Notes under the pieces: generated by a model
Databases searched by the model: none
What the model saw: only the letters and a program-made list of their open reading frames with translations
Told to the model about the DNA's origin: nothing
Shown: positions 44,526 to 54,485 of the stretch, in pieces
Layout of the letters: each line of letters starts with the position of its first letter
Position numbering within the stretch: position 1 is the stretch's first letter
From: Ceratotherium simum simum
Lineage: Eukaryota; Chordata; Mammalia; Perissodactyla; Rhinocerotidae
DNA: 64,000 nucleotides
Direction of reading: 5' to 3'
NCBI RefSeq assembly: GCF_000283155.1
Contig: NW_004454163.1
Location: 2,950,499-3,014,498 of the forward strand
Position numbers and translations under genes: made by a program

Positions 44526-46804
44526 ACTTGAGCAGAGAAGCCCCACACTCACTTAGTATCGCACCAGATGGTGGAGTAGCGTGGCCTCCTGAGCCTGAGT
44601 ACAGTGCTCCAGAGTCACATAGACCCCAGGCTCTCATGCAGCCAGGACGCACAAGGACAGCCCACCCAGTCTTCTCCAGCTGGCATCCGTGTTGATTGCT
44701 CAGTGCCCACGTCCAGTTGGATGCTAAATATTTTTTATATTACCCCTGTGCTCACCTCAGAATGGTTCAGAGAGAAAGCCCTGAAATGCACAAGGTCCTG
44801 GGAAAGGAATGAAAATTAGCTGCTGGAGGGAAGTCAGCGGGCCTGTAGATTCTTTTGGCAGGGACAAGAAGAATTCACAGCAGAGGGTTGAATAAATCTC
44901 AACACAAGTAAAAAGTTTATTTGTTTTGCAAAGTAACTTCAAGCCACCTCAAATAAATATATGCTCTTAAGTAAAATTAATATTCTCGTTATAAGCTAAA
45001 TCCTCTAGACCTGTCTCCCTACCAGGTTTCTATCCCCCAACCCCTTCTGTAGAGATGTTCTGTCATTGTCCTTATAGAGAGATGTCAGCCTGGGGATCTG
45101 ACAAGAAGAGTTGCCTCTGTGGAAATCAGTGTGTACAGAGCCTGCTGGAAAACGTACAACCCACCCCACACACACAAAGACACGTCAATGTTCTCCTTCC
45201 ATGCACACACTGCCGAGGAAGAAAAATGAGCACGCGGAGAGGGGGCTTCACCCTTAATATGACAGAGTTTTAATCCTGAATTGACTGAGAAATTGTGGAA
45301 TTTGAATGCTTTTTCCTGAAAGTGTCTAGGCAGTTTTTTTTCCTGCTCTCAGCTGGAATATGGACTTGAGACTGCAATGATTAGAAAGGACAGTTGCGTT
45401 TTTGTGTACCTGCCTTTGTGCCCTCTGTATGGTGTGTTTACTGTTTAGTCTGGATACGGCAGAAAAATGACACGATGAGCAGACTTTCTCGGGACAAGTC
45501 TGACAGCATTGCCATGATGGACTGAACTGGAGAGAAACTAGGTAATAAGTAACCTGTAATGTGGCAGGGAAGCCATGCAAGTTGGGGCTTGATTCTGGCA
45601 GTGGGAATAAAGAGGAAGAGCTTGACATAAGAGGAACACTGGATAAGGCTTGGAAACGAGAAGAAAAGATAAAGAGGTATCAAAATGATTCTACAGTTTC
45701 CTGCACTGTAGGAGGTGTGAGATCACTGAGTCCTTAAGAGAGACCAGGATGTCTGTCTGGGGCCATCTCTCCTGAATGCACATGGTGGTGTCTGGTGGCT
45801 GCAGGAGTTGGGAGGTGTGAGTGCAGTTTTTTTCTTCTGAGTATGGCGGACCTTGGATTGGGACAGAGCGTGCTGTGGGTGACAATGTCACATTCAGTAG
45901 AAAGATGGAAACATGAGAATAGCAGCAAGATAAGAGGACATGACAGGGGATGTCTTTGTGAATCTTTGGCAAAGAGGTGAGAGTTGATACCACAAGCTTG
46001 AATGATAGTTCCAGGAGAAGTGAAGGGAGGGGTAAGCAGGAGACCAGGGACTGAGCCAAGGTGATCGCCATCGACAGAACACATCTCATCTGGCTGTATT
46101 TTTCATTTGCTCTCCATTTCCATATGGATTTTTAAAAAGAAGGATGAATTGTTTTTGACCAAAGAGATACAGTGCAATTGTAAATATGAGCTGATTATAG
46201 ATAGAAAGAAAACTTGATCTAGAAGTAGCATTTTCTTTGTTTTTCAGTGTTTTCGTCCTATTAAGCATTAATAAATATTATTCAGTGGTCATTAAAATTT
46301 TTTTAAAGAAACTTTGCCAAGGGTTTAGGCATTAAATTCCTTAAGTAATACAGTCTGTGGGCTATTTTCTGAAATTGTAAAAACTACTTCTCCGGGTCTT
46401 ATCTAGTAACTACAGTGTTGCAGTTTTGATCAGTGAAACTTGTAAAGATTATATTTAATGTTGTGGTTGGTTCGAAGAATCCCATGAATACAATACCTCA
46501 TGATAGAAAATATTTGTATCTTTTTCAACCATCACTAAAAACTAACAGGAAAATATTCTTCTCCAATTAACAAACCAGACATTTAGGAAAGAGAAGAAAA
46601 GTTCTTTTCTAAACCACAAGAGTCTAGTTGCTGAAAAACCACAAGCTTTTTTAAAAAGGAATATGTAAAAATGGGGAAAATGTGGAATTCGTATTTTGAA
46701 AAGAACTGTTTTACTTACACAAATGTTGAATATCATCTGGTTTAGAGAAATATTTGCAAAGGATTTGGTCATTTTCTCTATCTTTAGTAAGCATCTGTTG
46801 GTTT
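44526..46804. other. Unique sequence with possible very old repeats
   Basis: No exon recognised. A minus-strand 132-codon frame (46089-45691) overlaps a second minus-strand frame of 116 codons over nearly the same bases, and both have low-similarity, Ser/Leu/Pro-rich composition typical of chance frames. Part of 45440-46080 may be a worn L2-like segment. I cannot confirm it. Confidence 0.4.
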
Positions 46805-46820
46805 AAAATGTCCAGAATGA

Positions 46821-47059
46821 GGGGCCGGCCCGATAGCCCCAGCGGTTAAGTGGCGTGGTCTGCTGCGGCGGCCCGGGGTTCAGCGGTTTGGATCCCAGGT
46901 GCACACCGACGCACCACTTGTCAAGACATGCTGTGGTGGAGTCCCATATAAAGTGGAGGAAGATGGGCATGGATGTTAGCTCAGGGCCAGTCATTCTTAG
47001 CAAAAAGAAGAGGATTGGCAGATGTTAGCTCAGGGCTGATCTTCCTCACACACACACAA
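46821..47059 (+). mobile_element. ERE SINE (long type)
   Basis: Starts GGGGCCGGCCCGATAGCC, with a CAGCGGTTTGGATCC B-box region, CCCATATAAAGTGGAGG, two modules and a (CA)n A-rich tail. Target-site duplication AAAATGTCCAGAATGA (46805-46820) and AAAATGCCCAAAATGA (47060-47075), two mismatches. Confidence 0.95.
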
Positions 47060-47075
47060 AAAATGCCCAAAATGA

Positions 47076-47339
47076 AAATTTCTGTCTAAATATACTTCAA
47101 AGCAGGTATTTTTATAATAAGAATGACTATTAAGGAGAAAAGAGATGTTTCAATAGCAATACAGGAATAATATGAATGTGTGCTAAAATCTCTGCTTGAT
47201 TTTAAAGCTGTTTCTAGATGAACTAAATCATGGTCAATAACAAAATAAACGTGAAATACACAACACATAATTCTAGTCTGCTGTTTATTGGTTCATTGCT
47301 TCCACACACACAGCTCAGTCTTTACCTGTGTTATTGGGA
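47076..47339. other. Unique sequence
   Basis: No feature recognised. Confidence 0.45.
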
Positions 47340-47445
47340 GCTCATTCATTTACTTGTTTGTTCAACAAATACTATCAAGGGCTCAATATGTGAACCAGGA
47401 GCTTTTCAGCCTGTGCTTCAGGGAGCTCACATTGTTGGGGGGTAT
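47340..47445 (-). repeat. L2 3' end
   Basis: CATTCATTTACTTGTTTGTTCAACAAATACTATCAAGGGCTC, then CTTCAGGGAGCTCACATTGT, is the reverse complement of the L2 terminus. Confidence 0.65.
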
Positions 47446-47685
47446 TTGTGAGCAGACTTATTAGGTAAATTAAAAAGATTTACTTTAAGTGTAGATTGAT
47501 CAAATTACGAAAATGTCTAGATTACTGAACAAAGTGGAAGTGTTTGTTCCATTTAAAAATCTTTTCCTACACTAATTAACATATTCTAGAATTTAAATTA
47601 GGTACGCCTATGGATCCTTCATTAATTCCAACATCATGTGCTATATTGATAGAGGATGCATTAGAAAACTGCACTGAAGTTTTTT

Positions 47686-47990
47686 TTTTTTTTTTGTGAG
47701 CAAGATCAGCCCTGAGCTAACATCCATGCTAATCCTCCTCTTTTTTTTTGCTGAGGAAGACCGGCTCTGAGCCAACATCCACTGCCAGTCCTCGTCCTTT
47801 TTTTTTTTTTTTCCCCCCCAAAGCCCCAGTAGATAGTTGTACGTCATAGTTGCACGTCCTTCTGGTTGCTGTATGTGGGACGCAGCCTCAACATGGCCAG
47901 AGAAGCGGTGCCTGGGTGCGCGCCCGGGATCCAAACCAGGCCGCCAGTAGCGGAGCCCGCGCACTTAACCACTAAGCCACGGGGCAGGCC
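47686..47990 (-). mobile_element. ERE SINE (type with CATACAACTATCTACTGGGGC insert)
   Basis: T-run, two modules, a second T/C run, the AAGCCCCAGTAGATAGTTGTACG segment, GTTGCTGTATGTGGGAC, CCCGGGATCC and a GGGGCAGGCC head. Perfect 16-bp target-site duplication CTGCACTGAAGTTTTT at 47669-47684 and 47991-48006. Confidence 0.96.
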
Positions 47991-48006
47991 CTGCACTGAA
48001 GTTTTT

Positions 48007-48550
48007 ATGTCTACTAAAATTCCGAAACTATTGTGAAATATGTGCTTCATCTCATCGTTATCAAAATAAGAAAAATAAATAGTCTCTCCCTGAAAGAAGT
48101 TTGCTGACTTAATAGCTTGTTCTACCTCGAATGTTGACTGTTGTGCTTACAACATAGAATCTCATCACGATCATGTGTTTTTCAGTGTCTTTGAAGTCCA
48201 CTATTCATTTGATTCTCAATATTTTTTTTATTATTTCAAATGGTCAGTCTTTCCCTTACTTCATATTACTTTATATCCTCACATCATTTTGTACTTACAA
48301 CACCTCAACTATTTTTGGCAATAGAACTCCGAGGGAGGAGATTGATAAAGAGATGAAAATATGTAAATAATTTTTCTTTTTCTTCTATTTTGTCATTTAT
48401 TTCAAAACACTGATATTTTTCTTTTATTAATCAAATCTACTTACTTCTATTTTCTTTATGTTTATTTTTTTCTAATACTTTGAGTTTGGTGCCTTTTATT
48501 CTCTTTGCTTTCTAATAATTTCACTTGTCTTTTTTCTTTTTTCTTTTTTT
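48007..48550. other. AT-rich unique sequence
   Basis: No gene recognised. T-rich near 48370-48550. Confidence 0.45.
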
Positions 48551-48744
48551 GTTTTTTTTTGGTGAGGAAGATTGTCCCTGAGCTAACATCTGTGCCAATC
48601 TTCCTCTATTTTTTGTATGTGGGTTTCCGCCATCACATGGCTTGATGAGTGGTGTGGGTCCACGCCCGGGATCTGAACCTGCAAATCCCTGGCCGCCAAA
48701 GCGGAGTGGGCAAACTTAACCACTACACCACCAGGGTGGCCCCA
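48551..48744 (-). mobile_element. ERE SINE (short type, single 3' module)
   Basis: T-run, GGTGAGGAAGATTGTCCCTGAGCTAACATCTGTGCC, TTTTGTATGTGGG, CACGCCCGGGATCTGAACC, and a GGTGGCCCC head. Only one GAGCTAACATCT module is present where the long type has two. No clear target-site duplication found. Confidence 0.9.
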
Positions 48745-50334
48745 TTAAGTCTATATATTTTTATTTTATTTTTTCCCAAAGTATATGATTGCATTTCATT
48801 ACTAAATAGTTAGTAATTTCCATTTTGGCTTTCTTTTAACCATTTTTTTAACCCAATTATCATGAAGGCCCTGGAAAGAAGAAGTAAAATTCAATGGATT
48901 TTTATTTTTCTGGGTTTTTTTGGTCAATTTCTAATTTTACAAGATTTTTTTTTTTCTGAGAAGAGTATTCAATGGCTAATGAATAATATAAATTACTTTG
49001 GCACCTAATATACCTTAGTTTGTGAGAAAAAATAGAAAGTGGTTATAGTAGATAACGGTATAACTGAGAAGTCATGTTATTTGTAATGATCATAAAATAC
49101 CTGCAGTGGTAGTATTTTCAACAAAATACTCACCATGAGGATTATTCCTGGTATTCAGACACACATACACCATGCACCCATCCCCCTCACACACACACAG
49201 GCTCTACCCCTCTGCTCTGACCTCCATGTGTGCCCTTTTCCATTATTTCCCCGGTGTCTGATGAGACAATATATAATAATTTAATATTGGCATAAATTAG
49301 CTTTATTTAGGAAGTAAAATCTACCATAATATTGTGATCTAAGTGATCTAGTAAAGACTTTTGGATTTGCCATCTTCGTACCTACTTCCATTGGTGCAAA
49401 TAGCCATGTGTTGCTGTTAATGGCAGAAAGATCATCATTGCCTGAATGTTTAAACAATGAAAGATGCATGAATAACATATATGACAATTAAAGAAAGACA
49501 ACAAAAATAAATAAAACATTAAATTCCAAACTAGCAGCAACACTGAAACAACCTACTTGGCATCACACAACAAAATTATTCAATTAAAATACATTTGAAT
49601 AGTTGGTTAAGACCTGTGAATACTGTGTTTAAATGGGATAGGCAGTGGAGCAACAGGCCCATTTAGGGTTTTCAAGGATTGTGAAGGACGCCTACAGATT
49701 TAACTAGAGATTATAAAATCTTTAGCTGAGCACAAGGATGTCCTCCTGGCTCCTCCCTTGGGAGGGTGGGATTTCTTCTCACACCAGGGGTGCATGTGCA
49801 GAGGCCTCCAGGCCAGAGAACTTTCTGGCATATTTTAGAAGAATAGTAAATATAAGAGGGAGATTTTTGTGTTTCCTGTGTATTCAAAAACTCATATATG
49901 TTTTATTAACAGGAGTCTATATTAAGGTCAACAGGAGTATCTCTGGGTACTAATTCTCTGGAGGATAATTTCCTCCCTTTAGTAGAATTTCCCAACCTTC
50001 AATCATCTGGGATGAAGTATATTTAAACATAAATCCATAGACAAAATTTGTCCTGCTCTCTCTCTGTGCCTGAAGATCCATAGAGCAGCAAGTGAATTTC
50101 CAAAAGCACATAAGGTTGGAAAGTGATTCCAATTTGGTCAACTTTTTATTTACTTCCAAACTTTACTTTTCAAGTTTTGCTGTCAAATTTGTCCTAGGAA
50201 TATGTACAGGTTTCAGGTTAAACCCTGGCTTTTAGAAGAAGTAGAATACAGAAGGACTCTTACCAAGGAGAATTAACTAGAATGTGAACTGAAGATCAGT
50301 TGGAACACCAAAATCCATTTCTAAGGGGAAAAAG
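48745..50334. other. Unique AT-rich sequence
   Basis: Short CA runs at about 49188-49199. No gene or repeat recognised. Confidence 0.45.
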
Positions 50335-50575
50335 TTAATATTTACTGAGCGCTTGCTACATGCTAGGCACTACATCGGACACATTACACAGATCACCCTC
50401 TTTAATCTTCACGACAATCTCATGAGTTTGGTAAAATTATTACCCCACATTTCAGATGAGGTACTTGAGGTACTTGGATACATTGAGTAACTTGCTGGAA
50501 GTCATACAACCTGTAAGTGTAGAGCCTTATTTGAACCAGGCAGGCTTTTCTCCCAGAGTTCTTAACCATTGATGG
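50335..50575 (-). repeat. MIR SINE, nearly complete
   Basis: TTTACTGAGCGCTTGCTACATGCTAGGCACTACATC, TTTAATCTTCACGACAATCTCATGAG, GTAACTTGCTGGAAGTCATACAACC, ATTTGAACCAGGCAGGC and GTTCTTAACCATT cover nearly the whole MIR in reverse complement. Confidence 0.88.
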
Positions 50576-50692
50576 GCTGCCTTCAAGTACCTCTATTCTC
50601 TGAGTACATTAACTTTGGAGTCTCTAACAAAAGACAGAGGCTAATAGTTGTAGGAAAAGAGTCTAATTTGTCAACATTTGGCATATATCTCT

Positions 50693-51232
50693 AGTTGTTG
50701 TTCATGCCCTTGAGTGGATTTCGACTGCTAGCGATTCCCGCATACAGCAGAGTGGAACCCTGCTCGGTCTTTTTGCGCCACTCTCTCACCTTCCTTCACT
50801 ATATTAGACAGTGCTCCGCTGCTATTCATAGGGTTTTGGGAAGTGGGTGGCCAGGTCCTTCTTCCTAGTCTTAGTCTAGAAGCTCTGCTGAAACCTGTCC
50901 ACCATGGGTGACCCTGCTGGTATTTGAAATACCAGTGGCATAGCTTTCAGCATCACAGCAACACGCAGACGCCACAGCATGACAACCGACAGATGGGTGG
51001 TGTGGTTCCCTGATCGGGAAACAGCCCTGGGCCATGGTGGTGAGAGCGCCAAATCTTAACCGCTAGACCAGAGTGGGAACCAGAGTGGGAATACAATGCA
51101 GTAAACCTTCTCTGAGGAAGGACATTTAAGTTTGTATCTTAGGATTTGTAGGTGGTATGGTTCCCTGGCTAGGAAACAAACCTGGGCCGCAGTGGTGAGA
51201 GTGCTGAATCTTAACCATTAGACCACCAGGGC
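50693..51232 (-). mobile_element. tRNA-Glu-derived SINE with RTE-like tail and two heads
   Basis: On the minus strand the right end (51232-51159) is a degenerate tRNA-Glu: CCCTGGTGGTCTAATGGTTA, anticodon-loop context CTCTCAC, and a CAGGTTTGTTTCC B-box-like stretch. A second tRNA-Glu-like unit lies at about 51078-51004. A body of about 310 bases follows, ending TCGAAATCCACTCAAGGGC and ACAACAA at 50693. The body matches the headless copy at 32418-32670. The two tRNA units, 156 bases apart, suggest a head duplication or a second partial insertion. Neither unit keeps an intact cloverleaf, so this is not a working tRNA gene. Confidence 0.75.
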
Positions 51233-52054
51233 TCTATATCTTTTGTTACTATATTATGATTTGTTCTGCAGAAATAGAACAGGACTTACTGAGTAATGAG
51301 AGACACTTTCAAATATTTCTTCATAAACAGGTGTGCACAAAAGAGATCAAGGCATTATATTATGCCCCGTCTGTCTACTGAATGAGTGGGTGAACCTGCC
51401 TGTCTCATTTCCAAAACCCAAGTTACTGGAGTTGAAGAGGCGGGGCTATATCTTGCCCTTGGCCCCAGGCAGAGAAAATTCCAGTCCTCTGCTCCAAACC
51501 TGACATTTTTTCCACTTATATTCTTCTTAATCCACATTTATTTCTTCAGGTAAGCCCTATCTTAAGAAAAGACAGACGAAATGAATTTTAAACGAGCAAA
51601 GATGTGTTTCTTCAAGCCAACCTAGGAAACTTAGAATTTCCCAAATAAGGATGCATTCAGCATCACTTCACTATTTAAAGATATGCTGCTCCATTTCCCT
51701 TTATTAAAACCAAATATGTCAAAATTCTAAGAGCACACCTTTACCATCCTTTCTTCCCCTCAGTGTTGCCTTTCTTTCCCATAAGACGCCCTCCTTAACC
51801 TCAGTAGAAGCACAGACACATCAAGCACCTTTAAACCTCATGCGCTGTTTACAAGGAATCACCAAAGTACCTCAGATTTCTGCTTTCACCTCCTTCTTTA
51901 AAATTGTCCCCCCTTCTTCCTTTTTCTCAAACCTCCCCTTTCTCAGGGAGAATACTATGTGATATTCAGCAGGAAATAAATCAAAATAAAATAATTCATA
52001 CTAAGACGTGCATAAAATAATTCACACTAAGTGTGACAAAAAATGCTAATAGGT
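51233..52054. other. Unique sequence with a 26-bp-period duplication
   Basis: ATAAAATAATTCATACTAAG at 51986 recurs as ATAAAATAATTCACACTAAG at 52012. No gene recognised. Confidence 0.45.
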
Positions 52055-52275
52055 ATGAATAAAGAGCACTGTCTTTGGAGTCAGACAGATCTAAGCCTGA
52101 ACCCTGTCTTTTCTCCCATTTACTAAGGAGCTTTTATGAACCTCAGTTTCCTCATCTCCATAAAATGGGTAGAATAATACCTCATAGGCTTATTGTGACA
52201 ATTAAATGTGATAATATTTATGCAAAGTGTAGTGCCTGGAGTACTGGATTGCAAATAAATGTTATTTATCTTCCT
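52055..52275 (+). repeat. MIR SINE, nearly complete
   Basis: AAAGAGCACTGTCTTTGGAGTCAGACAGATC, CCTCAGTTTCCTCATCTCCATAAAATGGGTAG, ATACCTCATAGGCTTATTGTGACAATTAAATG and CAAAGTGTAGTGCCTGGAGTAC follow MIR 5' to 3'. Confidence 0.9.
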
Positions 52276-52555
52276 ACTTGAGTCTATGAGAATATTTAAG
52301 CATGTTAAATAAGAAATTTGTTTACACATTTGAATCTCAAATTGGCAGCATTTTAATGTGATGTGTTAAAGTCCTGATTAGATCATTCAAATCATTCTCC
52401 TTCTCACTCTACCATAGCTATGCTTTACAGCTATATTCAGTAGAATGGATATTCATAAAACACATAGTGTAAGCAGAAACACGGAGAGAAATTCATGCAC
52501 TAAATTCAACTCAAGACCTGCTTCATTAAAACAGAAAATAGCTTTCGATGTAGCT

Positions 52556-52690
52556 AGCAATTCATTCAACCACCATTCGCCAGGCACTTCCTGGTTCAGG
52601 CACCATGCTAGGCTCTTGATACAGATAAAAAAGACAGCATGAGCTACGGACTCATAAACAGGGAGCATCCGATCCTGTTGGAGTGGGGCT
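52556..52690 (-). repeat. L2 3' end
   Basis: CAATTCATTCAACCACCATTCGCCAGGCACTTCC, CACCATGCTAGGCTCTTGATACAG and AGACAGCATGAGC are the reverse complement of the L2 terminus. Confidence 0.65.
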
Positions 52691-54199
52691 AAGCCAAGAG
52701 TCTTTAAATCATGTAAAATTCTTAACTTTAGTTGTATTTTTTAAATTATATCTCTCCCTTTAAGATTTGGGGAAGAGGTACTCAGGGCACAGAATTTCTG
52801 CCAAATCAAAGTTCCCAGAAAACTATGTGAAAAGAGTGGTTGTAAGTGGATTAGTTTCTTAACTCTTTCACCTAAGGAAATTTTATTCCAAAAAGAATAA
52901 TAAAGGAATAAAGTATGCATATTCTTTGGTTTTTACAATATAAGAAAGGTTGTTTTCAGTGTGTATGTGTGCACACGTGTGTATAGAGTCTCTAAACCAA
53001 CCTTTGTTGAGTAATATTTTATCATGATTTTCCCATAGTGTTATATGGGAAAATCTCCATTTATTTTCCCACTTATCTCCATTCATTCGTGGCTTAAAAG
53101 TACTACATATAAGAAACTTTAAATCTGCCTTTTGAGTGGGATGTTTGATGAACAGTATATCATGCTCTTCAGTTCATTTTTAAATGTAGTTCTTAAGGAT
53201 GGAAATTAAAAGACGTCCCATTTACTTTGTCATTGTTACTTGTCTTTTCACTGTTCTCTCTATGTATAACTTTTATGTAAAATAAAATTCGCTATTTAAA
53301 TGTGGCAGTGTCTCTTTAAAAGCCTCCACTAAACAGTCAGCAAACCAGCCTAGCAACTTTCTTGGGTGGATTCTCATGTGAATAATTAGCCTGGAGCAGT
53401 GAAACTGTCCAGCAACGCCTCCTCTTGAAATGTTTGATCTGTCTGAGACTGCGTTGATTTCAGGGTACATCTGAATATTGACCAGAAAAAAGAAATTTTT
53501 CCTTTGCTTTAAAGCATCAGACTCGGGCACCCTGTTGGTGGTCTCAGCAACTGCGCTGTGTGCTGGTGAGGTCCTCCGTTCCCTTCCACGAGGCTGCTGC
53601 CATCTCACCCCGTGCCAATCAGGAAAGCCTTCTTTCAGGTTTCTTAAACCCCACCTTCAAAAGCTGAAATTACATGACTCATTTATTTTGATACCATCAA
53701 AGTTTTGCTGACAACATGGAACTTTCCCTGCCCTGTGTTAACAGGTATACTCCTCAGGTCATTAGACAGACAAATACAGGCCTTTGTTAAGAGCTGAGAA
53801 AGAAAACTTAACTCATTGTTCATTCCAATTCCCCTTGTACCCCTTCCTCAGGCCATCAGGGATCAGCGAATTGTGTGACAAAAGATGGTATGGTGTCAGG
53901 ACCTAGAAGAATACAATAATTCCATGTAAAGAGCCATAAACTCTCTAACTATGTGTCCATAGTGACTGAAACAATATCTTCAATAACAGAAACACAGGTA
54001 GATGAATTTGGTAATGGAAATTTATATACTGTGCAATATACTTGACTTTTTACTAAAATGTGTTCTGCCAAATTCCTGTGTCATCGACGGATATGACAAA
54101 GATTTAGTGGTTTTATTGACATTGGAGGAGTAATCATCTGAGGGAGTAGTTTCAGCAGATATGCTTTATTGTTCCTACTGGATAATAAATTCCTTTTGT
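52691..54199. other. Repeat-poor stretch
   Basis: About 1.5 kb without recognised repeats. At 53280-53710 two open frames overlap on opposite strands (minus 111 codons, plus 77 codons). Neither has a known motif. An alternating purine-pyrimidine stretch (GTGTGTATGTGTGCACACGTGTG) lies near 52958-52982. Confidence 0.45.
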
Positions 54200-54298
54200 C
54201 AAGAACAGTGTTACTGCACTTTCTGTATTCATCACAACACCTGATGAGGTGCCTGACACATTGGCAGTCACCTCAATAAATACTATTTGGATGAATGT
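54200..54298 (+). repeat. L2 3' end
   Basis: CATCACAACACCTGATGAGGTGCCTGACACATTGGC and CTCAATAAATACTATTTGGATGAATG match the L2 terminus. Confidence 0.65.
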
Positions 54299-54319
54299 AC
54301 TTGAGTAGGCGACCACTTG

Positions 54320-54485
54320 AAAGTAACCAGCACACAGAGAAGAGGAGGTGCAAGGAGACCCGGGTTCTTATCTGGATTCATTCATTGCTGGTTTTGAAAA
54401 TTTTTAAATCACTTAAATGTACTGGGTCTTAATGTTTTAATATATAAAGAGTAGGGTGGATAAAGGTGTTCTCTAAAGTTGTTTT
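54320..54485 (+). repeat. MIR3-like fragment
   Basis: GAGACCCGGGTTCTTATCTGG, AAATCACTTAAATGTACTGGG and AATATATAAAGAGTAGGGTGGATAAAGGTG follow the MIR/MIR3 order loosely. Confidence 0.45.

Noticed and set aside
45691..46089. 132-codon minus-strand protein
   Set aside because: A 116-codon frame covers nearly the same bases in another frame of the same strand, and no motif, splice context or conserved pattern supports either.
51004..51232. Two functional tRNA-Glu genes
   Set aside because: Both units have mutated B boxes and broken stems, and they lie at the head of a SINE. They are tRNA-derived SINE parts, not tRNA genes.
52958..52982. Z-DNA-forming element
   Set aside because: The GTGTGTATGTGTGCACACGTGTG stretch alternates purine and pyrimidine but is short and common in mammalian DNA. 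Nothing else suggests function.
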